Positions 14,211 to 22,174 of a stretch of 33,284 nucleotides of DNA are shown in pieces. The notes under the pieces were generated by a model. It was not told where the DNA came from, did not search any database, and saw only the letters and a list, made by a program, of their open reading frames with translations. Within the stretch, counting starts at the first letter, position 1; every line of letters starts with the position of its first letter. The stretch is from Oscillospiraceae bacterium (lineage in GTDB: Bacteria > Bacillota > Clostridia > Oscillospirales > Oscillospiraceae): positions 1-33,284 of the forward strand of contig JAFSJZ010000096.1 of assembly GCA_017449185.1 (NCBI GenBank). The letters run 5' to 3'. The position numbers and the translations under genes are program-made.

Positions 14211-15983
14211 TCAGATCCGGATCGTCAGGACATTCAATCCGAGGATGTTCTGATACTGCACGTCCCGCGCGATCTTGAAAACCATGCGGATGCCGATGTT
14301 GCGGGTGACGTCGTCGCCCTCGGCAAGCTTTTGCCGCTCGCTTGGATCGAAGGGCGCGCAGTCATCCTTGATGCGCAGAATTACGTCGTCGTTTTTATGT
14401 ACCACGCGCACGTCCACGCAGTGACTCTTCCCGTCTTTTCCGAAGCCGTGCTCCACGATGTTGCCCGCCATTTCCTCCATCGAGAGACCCGCCAGATAGG
14501 CGCGCCGCCTGTCGACGCCGCGCGCAAGGCAGAATTTCTGAACCTGCTCGGCGATGCTGACAACGCCGTCGATGCTGTTGACGCTCAGATCCATGCGCTC
14601 GCTCTTCGGCGCGCCGAAGTCGTCGGGGATGACCATGAGCTCTTCCATATTTCTCGGAAAACGCTTCTTTTTCATCCAGGCGTAAGCCAGGATGACGAGC
14701 GCAGAAACAATGCCGTTCAGCACGTTGGCAATATATACGCTGTTCATCCCGGCAGAGCGAATCAGCAGCGCCGTGAAGCCTGCCACGCAGACCACGCCGT
14801 CGAGCAGCGAGAGCACATGCACCAGCCCCTGCTTGCCGGAAGTCTGCCCGTAGCAGAGGAAATGCATGCTGATCACCGCCAGCGGCATGCACAGCGGCAG
14901 GATCCGGATGCCCCAGACGGTCATCATGTAGACGGGCTCTGCCGGATCACGGTAAAAGATGCGCGTCAGCGGCTCGGCGCAGAGGATGATCAGAACGCTG
15001 ACGCCGCACATCAGCGGCAGGAAGCGCCGGAACATGGCGCGCATGACATCGGTGAGCGTCTGCCGGTCTTCCTCGCCCATGCTGACGCTGAGCATCATGC
15101 GGGAGACCGCCTGCATCCCGACGGGGATCGACCATACGATCGCCAGCAGATTGTTGGCCGCGGCGAAAGCGGAAATGCCCACGCTTCCGACGAAGGCTGT
15201 CAGCAGCCAGTTGACCGTCAGGCCGCGCAGAGTCTGATAGCCGTTGTTGACCGCGCCCGGGATGCCGATTTTGATGATCGACAGGCTTTCCTTCCAGTCC
15301 AGCCCGCCGAGCTTCAGCCGCAGGTGCGAGCTGCCGGAAATATAGTATTGCGCCTGCACCGCGAAGAAGATCCACATACCCAGAGAGGACGCGATCGCAA
15401 GCCCGAAAGCCTCAAGGCTAAGGACCTTGACAAACAGATAATTCAAGATCAGATTTACGAAAATATAGACCAGGCTTGCGATAAAGGTCCGCTTTCCCCG
15501 GTTCTCCATGGAGAGAAAGGCCGCGATCTGGCTTCCCAACAGCTGCGGCAGCACGCCGACAGCCTGGCCGAGTAAATAGCGGTTGAAGATCGGCCGCACG
15601 AGAGGATCTTTTGTCAGAAAACCGGTCAGATCAAACAGGGCGGTGAAAAGATAAAAGACGACGAACACGAGAGAGATTGCCGTCGTCAGGATCAGATTCA
15701 GCGAGAAGGCGTTTTGCAGCCTGTCCTGCTGATTCTGTCCCATGTATTTCCCGCACAGGATGACCGATCCGCCCACCAGCATCAAGCTGATCGCGGAAAG
15801 GAGCATATTGAGCGGGCCGTACAATCCGACTGCGCTCATCGCGTCGACGCCGACGTAATTGCTGGCAAAGAAGCTGGACACGATGCCGTTGACCGAGCCT
15901 ACCGCCGCCAGAAGGATCTGGATCGGCAGCAGGCGGAACAACAGCTTGGTGACCATTTTGGCGTTGGCCTTTTGCTCTGTCAT
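14211..15983 (-). CDS. MATE-family transporter fused to an RsbW-like ATPase domain
   Basis: The product has 590 residues. About 1-445 is a complete 12-helix MATE protein (two six-helix halves; NYVGVDAMSAVGLYGPLN early on). About 470-590 is a GHKL/RsbW-like domain: N-box GLSMEEMAGNIVEHGFG, G1-like LRIKDDCAPFDPSER and a G2-like NIGIRMVFKIA. So an anti-sigma-kinase-type domain is tethered to a transporter. The neighbouring gene encodes a free RsbW-like protein and the operon has three STAS proteins, so the tethered domain may bind or phosphorylate one of them and link transport to the phosphorelay. GGAGG precedes the start. The substrate is unknown; MATE proteins use ion gradients to export drugs or metabolites. 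Confidence 0.88.
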   Translation of the reverse strand: MTEQKANAKMVTKLLFRLLPIQILLAAVGSVNGIVSSFFASNYVGVDAMSAVGLYGPLNMLLSAISLMLVGGSVILCGKYMGQNQQDRLQNAFSLNLILTTAISLVFVVFYLFTALFDLTGFLTKDPLVRPIFNRYLLGQAVGVLPQLLGSQIAAFLSMENRGKRTFIASLVYIFVNLILNYLFVKVLSLEAFGLAIASSLGMWIFFAVQAQYYISGSSHLRLKLGGLDWKESLSIIKIGIPGAVNNGYQTLRGLTVNWLLTAFVGSVGISAFAAANNLLAIVWSIPVGMQAVSRMMLSVSMGEEDRQTLTDVMRAMFRRFLPLMCGVSVLIILCAEPLTRIFYRDPAEPVYMMTVWGIRILPLCMPLAVISMHFLCYGQTSGKQGLVHVLSLLDGVVCVAGFTALLIRSAGMNSVYIANVLNGIVSALVILAYAWMKKKRFPRNMEELMVIPDDFGAPKSERMDLSVNSIDGVVSIAEQVQKFCLARGVDRRRAYLAGLSMEEMAGNIVEHGFGKDGKSHCVDVRVVHKNDDVILRIKDDCAPFDPSERQKLAEGDDVTRNIGIRMVFKIARDVQYQNILGLNVLTIRI

Positions 15984-15996
15984 GCCCGCGCCTCCG

Positions 15997-16422
15997 TCAC
16001 AGATTCTTTTTCATGGTGAGGATGTTTTGTCCATCCTTATATTCATAGCTCACCTCATCCATGAGCTTTTTTGTCATCAGAATACCCAGACCGCCCACGT
16101 CCCGCTGCTCTGCCGGCAGGCTGATGTCCGGATCGTCTCTGGACAGCGGATCGTAGGCTTTCCCCCGGTCGATAAAAGAGATCGTCACGGCCCTGCCGTC
16201 CTCCGGGAGCTCGACGCACACGGTGGCGTCTCCCGTCCCGGGAGCATAGGCATAGCTCGCGATGTTGACGAAGATCTCCTCTACCGCCACATCGATCTGC
16301 ATCTGCGCCTTCATGGAGCATCCGAGAGCTTCGAGGCATTCGCCCACAAAGGACTGCACCGCGTCGAGGTTCTCGACGGCGGCTTCGATCGAAAGCTTGT
16401 TTTGTTTGCTTTGTGTATTCAA
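15997..16422 (-). CDS. RsbW/SpoIIAB-like serine kinase (anti-sigma factor type)
   Basis: The product has 141 residues starting at TTG with AGAGGGA 5 bases upstream; no nearby ATG fits. It is a GHKL ATPase of the anti-sigma kinase type: N-box DVAVEEIFVNIASYAY, G1 box ISFIDRGKAYDPL, and G2 box GGLGILMTKKLMDEV with the final KKNL typical of the family. Such kinases phosphorylate a serine in a STAS antagonist and in the unphosphorylated state bind a sigma factor or another target. Candidate partners are the three STAS proteins at 20957-23042, and the phosphatase at 18580-20241 would reverse the reaction. No sigma factor is in the window. Confidence 0.9.
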   Translation of the reverse strand: MNTQSKQNKLSIEAAVENLDAVQSFVGECLEALGCSMKAQMQIDVAVEEIFVNIASYAYAPGTGDATVCVELPEDGRAVTISFIDRGKAYDPLSRDDPDISLPAEQRDVGGLGILMTKKLMDEVSYEYKDGQNILTMKKNL

Positions 16423-16455
16423 AAGGATCCCTCTTTCTTCGGTAACCCTTGGTTT

Positions 16456-16959
16456 TCAGCCGTCTGTGTTCCGGCTCTCCTCCAGCGCGCGCAGCTCGAC
16501 GTTCTTGACCTCCTCGGCCCGGCGGATGATCTTCTCCGCCCAGTCGTCGTCCTGCGCGTTGAGTTGATAGGTCTTGTAGCCGTACTGTCTCCCCCAGGAG
16601 CAGACGACGCTCTCGTCGTCCACATGCAGGGAGATCCGATAGCGGTTCGGCAGCTTCTGCGGGAGCGGAGTCCTGCTCCGGCTCTGTACCTCCCGCTGAT
16701 GCCGCTCGCCGTTCACGATCCCGTCCAGCCGGACGCCGTAGCAGCGAAACAGCCGACGGATATATTTCTCCGAACGAAAAGAAGAGGTGTAGATCCACAC
16801 CTCATAGCCGAGCTCCTGCAGACGTCGCAGAAGCGCGGGCGTGCCGAGACGGAGCCGCTCTTTATACAGGATCCTCAGCGGGAAGATCAGAGGCGGCTCG
16901 GTCTTGTGCGTTTCGGGCGAGACGAAAAGCACCTCGTCCAGATCAAAGGATACTCTCAT
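16456..16959 (-). CDS. HAD-like hydrolase related to the downstream half of its neighbour
   Basis: The product has 167 residues. The HAD nucleophile motif is at the very start (FDLDEVLF, residues 5-12), followed by LRLGTPALLRRLQELGYEVWIYTS (motif II Ser/Thr; about 38-60) and an acidic HVDDES near 113-118 (motif IV-like). It lacks any membrane or signal sequence. It is clearly paralogous to the C-terminal half of the neighbouring ParB-like fusion, which it overlaps by 4 bases (ATGA). It could be a phosphatase on a small molecule or on a phosphoprotein of this operon; the substrate is unknown. Confidence 0.78.
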   Translation of the reverse strand: MRVSFDLDEVLFVSPETHKTEPPLIFPLRILYKERLRLGTPALLRRLQELGYEVWIYTSSFRSEKYIRRLFRCYGVRLDGIVNGERHQREVQSRSRTPLPQKLPNRYRISLHVDDESVVCSWGRQYGYKTYQLNAQDDDWAEKIIRRAEEVKNVELRALEESRNTDG

Positions 16960-17855
16960 GTCGTTTCGGTCTCAGAGGCGCTTTGTTCGATCTGCGCGAT
17001 CGCGTCCATGACCTCCTGCGACCAGGCGTCGTCCTCTCCGCTCAGAGGGAATTCCCGGAAGTCCTTCGTCCCCTTGACGATCTGCAGGACCATGTCGTTG
17101 TCGATATGGACGGTAGAGGAATATTTGTTCGTGATCAGCTTTTCAAGGTTTTTCCCGGCGTCTCCGGAGGCTTTGGCCCGCTTGCCGATCGCCGTCATCA
17201 CGCCGGTGACCTTTACATGGTATTTGCGGAAGTAGTTCTGAATGTAGTCGGTGGAATAGTAATTCGAGGAATACAGCCAGATATCATAGCCGTTTTTGGC
17301 AAGATAGTGGAACAGCGCCGGCGTGCCGCGCCGAAGCCGCTCGTGATACAGTCTGTTCCAAGGGAAAGGCAGCGCTCTTTCAAGCGGCCCTTCCGTACGG
17401 AAGAGCACCTCGTCCAGGTCGAGCGCCGCGCGTTTTGTGTGCGTGGAGTTTTCGAGGATCTTCCTGACGTCCTCCTCATGGGTGAGGTTGACGACCTTGA
17501 CCGGGATCTTCGGCTGTCCGATCCGCAGCGCGGCCGCCCAGCGGTGATGCCCGTTGATGATCCGGTATCCGTCCGGGTGCGTCCGCTCGACGACGACCGG
17601 CTCGCCCTCGTAATACTGCTGTGAGATCTTCAGGGCGTCGACGAACTGCTGCTGGTATTCGGAGATGATCCTGTAATTCGGGCCGATCTTCGGGTTGCAG
17701 AACTCATCCTCCGGGTTCGGATGCATGTCCTCGCACCAGGCCTCTCTTGTGAGCAGGCGCCGCAGGATCCCCGTTTTTACGGGAAAGTACAGGCCCTTGG
17801 CGTCCTGTACCTCCTGGGCCAGGAACTCGTCAAACAGCGATTTGCTCTCTGCCAA
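16956..17855 (-). CDS. ParB/sulfiredoxin-like domain fused to HAD-like hydrolase
   Basis: The product has 299 residues. The start is TTG at 17855: an AAGGAGA site lies 7 bases upstream and no other start is near. About 55-135 is a ParB-N/sulfiredoxin-like fold with NGHHRW at 101-106, the signature GxHR nucleotide-binding motif. About 144-285 is a HAD domain with LDLDEVLF (Asp146, Asp148), GTPALFHYLAKNGYDIWLYSS and HIDND. ParB-like enzymes include ATP-dependent serine kinases and sulfiredoxin. A ParB-like kinase joined to a HAD phosphatase could add and remove phosphate on the same substrate, but this is inference. The fusion plus its HAD paralogue next door suggests a two-protein unit. Confidence 0.75.
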   Translation of the reverse strand: MAESKSLFDEFLAQEVQDAKGLYFPVKTGILRRLLTREAWCEDMHPNPEDEFCNPKIGPNYRIISEYQQQFVDALKISQQYYEGEPVVVERTHPDGYRIINGHHRWAAALRIGQPKIPVKVVNLTHEEDVRKILENSTHTKRAALDLDEVLFRTEGPLERALPFPWNRLYHERLRRGTPALFHYLAKNGYDIWLYSSNYYSTDYIQNYFRKYHVKVTGVMTAIGKRAKASGDAGKNLEKLITNKYSSTVHIDNDMVLQIVKGTKDFREFPLSGEDDAWSQEVMDAIAQIEQSASETETT

Positions 17856-17906
17856 GACTCAGTCTCCTTCCTTTTCTTGCCCCAGGTTTTTTGCGGGTGA
17901 CCGGAA

Positions 17907-18578
17907 TTATATCCCGTACATATGCCGCAAGATCAGCCTGCGGGCCGTTTCCTCGCCGAAAAGCTTTGTGACCTGATCGACCGCGGGGCCTCCCTGCCGG
18001 AACAGGGTCTGCGCGAAGCTCTCCACTTTCGCCTTTTTTGTCTCCACGTCACAGGCAGGGGCAGCCGCCGCAAGCTCCAGATAGCAGGCAAGATAGTCCT
18101 GCGCCGCCCGGTTGAGCTTTTGCGTAAGGCCCTTGCCGGTCTTGGCATAGGAGCAGGGATAGAGAATGTCGTCATACCAGTGCGCCTTGCCGGAACTGTA
18201 GTCCGGCAGCTCCACGTCCCGGTCGCGGAGGCGTGCAAAGGCGGAGAGCGCGTCCTCGGAAAGAGGCTCCAGCTGCGTGTCATAGAGCTCCGCCATCTGC
18301 GTTTCCCTGCCCATGACGCCCACCCAGTCCAGATTGAACAGCGGCAGGTCTTTTTCTGTGGCAGAGAGCACGACGGTCTCCATTTTCATCAGGCCCAGCA
18401 TAGCGTTCATGCGCATGATGCACAGATGTCCCAGCCCTTCGACCGTGTAGGCCTCGGTGGTGAAGGCCATGCCCTTTTTTGAAAGCTGCGCGTCCGCTCC
18501 CAGATCCTCCCGCCGGAGCGGGAAGAGAGCGGCGAGGCGCTCTTTTGCGGTTTTGCCGAGTTGAGGATATGCGCTCAT
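17907..18578 (-). CDS. Protein resembling ferredoxin-dependent bilin reductases (uncertain)
   Basis: The product has 223 residues, soluble, starting 1 base after the phosphatase stop with GAGGG as ribosome site. By eye it follows the bilin reductase (PcyA/HY2) layout: MNAMLGLMKMETVV, then DLPLFNLDWVG (77-87) matching the family's DLPxFGxDLVG with the catalytic-type Asp (Asp84), WYDDILYPCSY, and a C-terminal segment ending TKLFGEETARRLILRHMYG, like the FG...Y..xLF end of the family. The residue matching the PcyA histidine is Glu67. Similarity is weak and no heme oxygenase is nearby, so the fold is a suggestion only; it may bind another tetrapyrrole or act as a sensor or scaffold. Confidence 0.45.
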   Translation of the reverse strand: MSAYPQLGKTAKERLAALFPLRREDLGADAQLSKKGMAFTTEAYTVEGLGHLCIMRMNAMLGLMKMETVVLSATEKDLPLFNLDWVGVMGRETQMAELYDTQLEPLSEDALSAFARLRDRDVELPDYSSGKAHWYDDILYPCSYAKTGKGLTQKLNRAAQDYLACYLELAAAAPACDVETKKAKVESFAQTLFRQGGPAVDQVTKLFGEETARRLILRHMYGI

Positions 18579-18579
18579 C

Positions 18580-20241
18580 TTATTTCCCTCTGTATTCCAT
18601 GCAGAGCATGGTCAGATCGTCGAACTGCTCGGCGTCCTTCACGAAGTCGTCCACCGCACCGCGGACGTTTTTCAGTATCTGCTCGGGCACGGCGTCCGGA
18701 TCTGCGTTCAGCGCCGCGAGCATCCGCTCCATACCGAAGAGCCGGTTATCCGCGTCGTTCGCTTCCGGTACGCCGTCAGTGTAGAGGAAAAGCTTGCTGC
18801 CCGGCTCGAGCTGGAGCTCATACTCGCGGTAAACCATGCCCTCCATAGCGCCGACCACTAGGCCGTGCTTGTCCTTGAACAGTTCAAACCGGCCGTCGGG
18901 CTTTTTGAGCACGGGATACTCGTGTCCGGCGTTGGCCGCCGTCAGCTTCCCGGTAGAGATTTCCAGAATCCCCACCCAAACCGTAACGAACATCTGCGCT
19001 TCGTTGTTCGAGCAGATGGCCTCGTTGGTCTTGGTCAGGATCTCAGCCGGAGAGCCGCCCAGCATGGCAACGCTCTGCAGGATGATCTTGCAGACCATCA
19101 TGAACAGCGCCGCGGGAATGCCCTTGCCGGAAACGTCCGCCATGAGCATGCAGAGATGGTCGTCGTCGATCAGATAAAAATCATAGAAATCCCCGCCGAC
19201 CTCCTTGGCCGGGTCCATGGAGGCAAAGATGTCGAACTCCTTCCGCTCCGGAAAGGGCGGAAAAACATGCGGGAGCATGGCGGCCTGGATCTTGGTGGCC
19301 AGGGCCAACTCCGTCCCGAAGCGCTCCTTCTCGGCCGTCGCCGTCTGCAGGTTGGTCATATAGGTCGAAACACCGTCGGCAAGGCTCTTTACGTTGTCCG
19401 CAAGCAGACGGAGCTCGCCGCTGCTTTTTCCCGGCACGGTCACGGCTTCAAAGTCGAGCTCGGACGGATCGGCGTTGCTCTGCATTTTCCGGACGAAGGA
19501 ATCGCTGCTCTTCGCAATCTTTTCGATCGGCCCGGTCAGATAGCGATCGGTGTTGAAAATGTACGCGAAAGCCACAAGAGCCGTCAGCGCGGCGGCGATC
19601 AGCGCGACCGTGCGCAGATAGTGATGCAGGCCGACATTGATCCGGTTGATGTCGATCTCGACGCAGATCAGGCCGACCGGGCGATCCTCGCTGTCGAATA
19701 TGACCCGGTAGCCGTTGAGCATATGTCCGTATTCCGACGAGTCGCCGTCCAGCGTGCCGCTTTCGCGCATGCCGCTCCTGACCGCCTGATGAAGAGTAAG
19801 GAGCGTGTCGTCCTCGAAGCTTCCTTTCTCGCAGGGCCTTCCCATGTAACTGTAAATCTCCGATAGGGGGGCGCCTGTGGACAGCTCCTCCTTCGTTTTC
19901 GCGTTGATCGCATAGTGGAGGCTGTGGACATCGTCGATATCCTCAAAATAGATCGCGTAGAGATACTCGATCCGGGAGGAGTCCTTGATCTCGTTGAGCT
20001 CGGAGCGGAATTCTTCATATCCCTCCGGCATCTCGCGCGAGGCGATCATATCGCCGAAAGCGTATTTTTCGCTGGCCCGGTAAGCGTATTCCAGGACCGT
20101 TTCCGCATACGTGACATAGCGCTCCATAACGCTGTCGTGATACAGCTTATAGCCGACCACGGCGATGACGGCCGTGAGGATACCCATAAAGGCGATCGCC
20201 ATGAGCGCCACTTTCGTTTTGATTTTCATTCCCTTTTTCAC
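18580..20241 (-). CDS. Membrane-bound SpoIIE/RsbU-type PP2C phosphatase with extracellular sensor
   Basis: The product has 553 residues from a GTG start (GGAAG 7 bases upstream); the internal ATG 12 bases later lacks spacing for a ribosome site. Membrane helix 1 (about 10-30), a roughly 180-residue extracellular sensor (about 31-210), helix 2 (about 212-232), a HAMP-like/coiled linker (about 235-315) and a SpoIIE-type PP2C domain. Metal-binding motifs: AKEVGGDFYDFY, LMADVSGKGIPAALFM, AGHEYPVL, LYTDGVPEA and a final DDLTML. It should dephosphorylate STAS antagonists in response to an outside signal, restarting the partner switch. Three STAS genes lie directly upstream in the operon, a strong hint to its substrates. 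Confidence 0.95.
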   Translation of the reverse strand: MKKGMKIKTKVALMAIAFMGILTAVIAVVGYKLYHDSVMERYVTYAETVLEYAYRASEKYAFGDMIASREMPEGYEEFRSELNEIKDSSRIEYLYAIYFEDIDDVHSLHYAINAKTKEELSTGAPLSEIYSYMGRPCEKGSFEDDTLLTLHQAVRSGMRESGTLDGDSSEYGHMLNGYRVIFDSEDRPVGLICVEIDINRINVGLHHYLRTVALIAAALTALVAFAYIFNTDRYLTGPIEKIAKSSDSFVRKMQSNADPSELDFEAVTVPGKSSGELRLLADNVKSLADGVSTYMTNLQTATAEKERFGTELALATKIQAAMLPHVFPPFPERKEFDIFASMDPAKEVGGDFYDFYLIDDDHLCMLMADVSGKGIPAALFMMVCKIILQSVAMLGGSPAEILTKTNEAICSNNEAQMFVTVWVGILEISTGKLTAANAGHEYPVLKKPDGRFELFKDKHGLVVGAMEGMVYREYELQLEPGSKLFLYTDGVPEANDADNRLFGMERMLAALNADPDAVPEQILKNVRGAVDDFVKDAEQFDDLTMLCMEYRGK

Positions 20242-20330
20242 GGCTCGTCTTCCGTCCTTTTCGCGTTTTCCTTATGCCCGGACCGCTCTTACGTCCGCCC
20301 GGCGCCGTTTTTGATCCGTCGTCCGACGGC

Positions 20331-20942
20331 TTAAGCCTGCGGCTGGGACAGGGCGGCGATATCCAGCGGGACCGTCTTTAAGATCTCGGTCTTGCCCTGC
20401 GTATCTGCATAAACGAAGCACAGCTTCCAGCCCTTGCAGAGCACCGCGTGATTGGTGCCTGCGACGACCTGGGTGGCCAGATGCATCACGCCGTCGGGGA
20501 CCTCGAGATAAGAATCGCGGTCGACCGTCCAGCCGCCGAGGACCGGGCCGCCTGCCGGCTGGGAATCCTCGATCATTCCGGTCTCTTCGATCCTGCCGAG
20601 ATCCAGCGCGACGATGTTTCTCACTTCCGCCTTGCCCTGCAGATCCTGATAGACTGTTACGAGGGCGTAGTAGGGCTGCGCGTCCGGATAGACCACAGTC
20701 GCCTCACAGAGGATACTGTAGTTCGTCCCGGAAACGAGCTGCGTGCCAAGCAGGGCCAGCGGCGTGTAGTTCACGCCGACGAGGCCCTCCATCGCTTTGT
20801 CAAAAGCACCCCGGGCTTCTTCCGTGAGCGCGGCGTCTTCCGTCAGAGTCCAGCCGCCGACCGCGGTCGCTTCTTTCTGCCCGCAGGCCGTGAGCGCCGA
20901 GAGCAGGAGGATGGCGAGAATAAGTGCCAATGTCTTTCTCAT
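20331..20942 (-). CDS. Lipoprotein with two cystatin-like repeats
   Basis: The product has 203 residues. A signal peptide ends in lipobox LTAC (Cys20). Two repeats follow. Repeat 1 (about 28-115): VGGW at 28-31, a helix (about 35-55), QLVSGTNYSILC starting at 68, then a strand pair with VYQDLQGKAEV. Repeat 2 (about 135-195): LGGW at 135-138, QVVAGTNHAVLC at 158-169, then VYADTQGKTEI. The N-terminal GGW and central QxVxGTNY are the hallmarks of cystatins, inhibitors of papain-like cysteine proteases; repeat 2 lacks the helix. Cystatin-like proteins are rare in bacteria. It lies between the STAS genes and the phosphatase. The outer target is unknown; the operon's C39 protease is papain-like, but its active site is cytoplasmic. 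Confidence 0.75.
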   Translation of the reverse strand: MRKTLALILAILLLSALTACGQKEATAVGGWTLTEDAALTEEARGAFDKAMEGLVGVNYTPLALLGTQLVSGTNYSILCEATVVYPDAQPYYALVTVYQDLQGKAEVRNIVALDLGRIEETGMIEDSQPAGGPVLGGWTVDRDSYLEVPDGVMHLATQVVAGTNHAVLCKGWKLCFVYADTQGKTEILKTVPLDIAALSQPQA

Positions 20943-20956
20943 CTGTTCTCCCTCGC

Positions 20957-21253
20957 TTATTCGACAGTCAGGATCTCCGAAAAGCCCGTTACTTCGAGGA
21001 TCTCCATGATGATCTCGCTGACGTTTTTCAGCTTCATGCTGCCCTGCCGATTCATGATCTTCTGCGCGGAGAGCAGCACGCGCAGCCCGGCCGAGGAGAT
21101 GTACTCGAGCCCGGCGAAGTCCAGCGTCAGCTCATTAACGCCATCAAGCGAGCCCTTCAAAGTCTTTTCCAGGGCGGGCGCCGTGCTTGTGTCCAGCCGG
21201 CCTTCGAGCGTGACGGTCAGAGCGCTTTCGTTTCTCTCCTGGTAGATCGTCAT
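20957..21253 (-). CDS. STAS-domain anti-sigma factor antagonist (copy 1)
   Basis: The product has 98 residues and is a single STAS domain (SpoIIAA/RsbV type). It has VTLEGRLDTSTAPALEK, the switch loop LDFAGLEYISSAGLRVLL with Ser53-Ser54 (Ser54 aligns with the phosphorylated Ser of RsbV/SpoIIAA) and the usual last helix. In this family the unphosphorylated form binds the RsbW-like kinase and frees its target. The aspartate that usually precedes the phospho-Ser is Ser53 here. An AAGGAGG site precedes the start. The N-terminus (MTIYQERNES) differs from copies 2 and 3, so it is the most diverged copy. Confidence 0.95.
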   Translation of the reverse strand: MTIYQERNESALTVTLEGRLDTSTAPALEKTLKGSLDGVNELTLDFAGLEYISSAGLRVLLSAQKIMNRQGSMKLKNVSEIIMEILEVTGFSEILTVE

Positions 21254-21266
21254 CGAAGGATCCTCC

Positions 21267-21842
21267 TTATTCCAGATTTCTGAATACGGTCATCTCTACT
21301 TCGCTGCCGCGAATGCCGACCCTGACGTCGTCCGCCAGGTGAGAGACCACGGATTTCTCCAGCTCGTCCCAGGCTTCCTCGGCGCCCTCCCGGTTCTGAT
21401 CGACGCACTGACGCAGCATCTTCTGATAGGACCGCATGGACCAAACCATATCACTGTATGTCCCGTCCGGGTTGAAGCTATAGAAAAGCGGGAGATCTTC
21501 CTCAGGCTCGAAGAAAGCCCGCAGTTTTCCCATGAAGCCTCGATGGGCTTCGTTTTTGCCGCTGGACGACGCGCCCAGCAGCATCCGGCGCTTGCGCTCA
21601 TCCATGAAGGTATTGCAGCGCAGATGCAGTTCATAGCTCAGCCCGTTGTTTTCGATCCAGAACTCCCCGTCGACGTCTCCGGCAATGGCGCGCATCATGC
21701 ACATCATTTCCTCCGACAAAAGCCTCAGGTGCAGCGCGCTTTTGTGGGACAGCTTCTGGACGGACGCCATCCGAGCGGCCTGGTCCAGCACCATGTCGGT
21801 CCGGTCTTCCCTGCTGGAGACCTTGATCACATCACTTTTCAT
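21267..21842 (-). CDS. Degenerate RsbW/GHKL-like protein (copy 1)
   Basis: The product has 191 residues, paralogous to 22175-22708. The N-terminal half recalls the start of an RsbW domain: LHLRLLSEEMMCMMRAI corresponds to the N-box, but the Mg-binding Asn is absent; FWIENNGLSYELHL looks like the next strands. SSGKNEAHRGFMGKLR may stand where the G2 box lies. No DxG (G1) box is seen. A roughly 50-residue acidic/aromatic insertion follows, and the tail VEMTVFRNLE resembles a GHKL C-terminus. ATP binding is doubtful, so it may be a STAS-binding pseudokinase. The ribosome site is weak, 14 bases after STAS copy 2. The family is inferred, not recognised. Confidence 0.7.
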   Translation of the reverse strand: MKSDVIKVSSREDRTDMVLDQAARMASVQKLSHKSALHLRLLSEEMMCMMRAIAGDVDGEFWIENNGLSYELHLRCNTFMDERKRRMLLGASSSGKNEAHRGFMGKLRAFFEPEEDLPLFYSFNPDGTYSDMVWSMRSYQKMLRQCVDQNREGAEEAWDELEKSVVSHLADDVRVGIRGSEVEMTVFRNLE

Positions 21843-21856
21843 GCCGCTTGCGTCTC

Positions 21857-22156
21857 TTATTCGACAGTCAGGATATCCGAGAAGCCCGTGACCTCGAAAA
21901 TCTCCAGGATGGTCTCGTTCACATTTATGACTTTCATGCTGCCCTGGCGGAACATGGTTTTCTGCGCGGACAGCAGCACGCGCAGCCCGGCCGAGGAAAT
22001 GTACTCGAGCCCGGCGAAGTCCAGCACCAGCTCGCTCACACCGTTGAGAGAGGCTTTGAGTTCTTTCTCCAGATCAGGCGCAGTGGTGGTATCGAGACGC
22101 CCGGCGAGGGTAAAGAGGGCCTTTCCGTTTTCGATGGTCTTGTTGATGTTCAGCAT
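21857..22156 (-). CDS. STAS-domain anti-sigma factor antagonist (copy 2)
   Basis: The product has 99 residues, one STAS domain. It begins MLNINKTIENGKALFTLAGR and is nearly identical to copy 3 through the N-terminus and the phospho-loop GLEYISSAGLRVLLSAQK. AAGGGGG is the ribosome site. It lies 18 bases after degenerate kinase copy 2 and 14 before copy 1, so each kinase-like gene has its STAS partner beside it. The high identity to copy 3 points to recent duplication or gene conversion. Confidence 0.95.
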   Translation of the reverse strand: MLNINKTIENGKALFTLAGRLDTTTAPDLEKELKASLNGVSELVLDFAGLEYISSAGLRVLLSAQKTMFRQGSMKVINVNETILEIFEVTGFSDILTVE

Positions 22157-22174
22157 GTTTTTGTCCCCCTTGAC

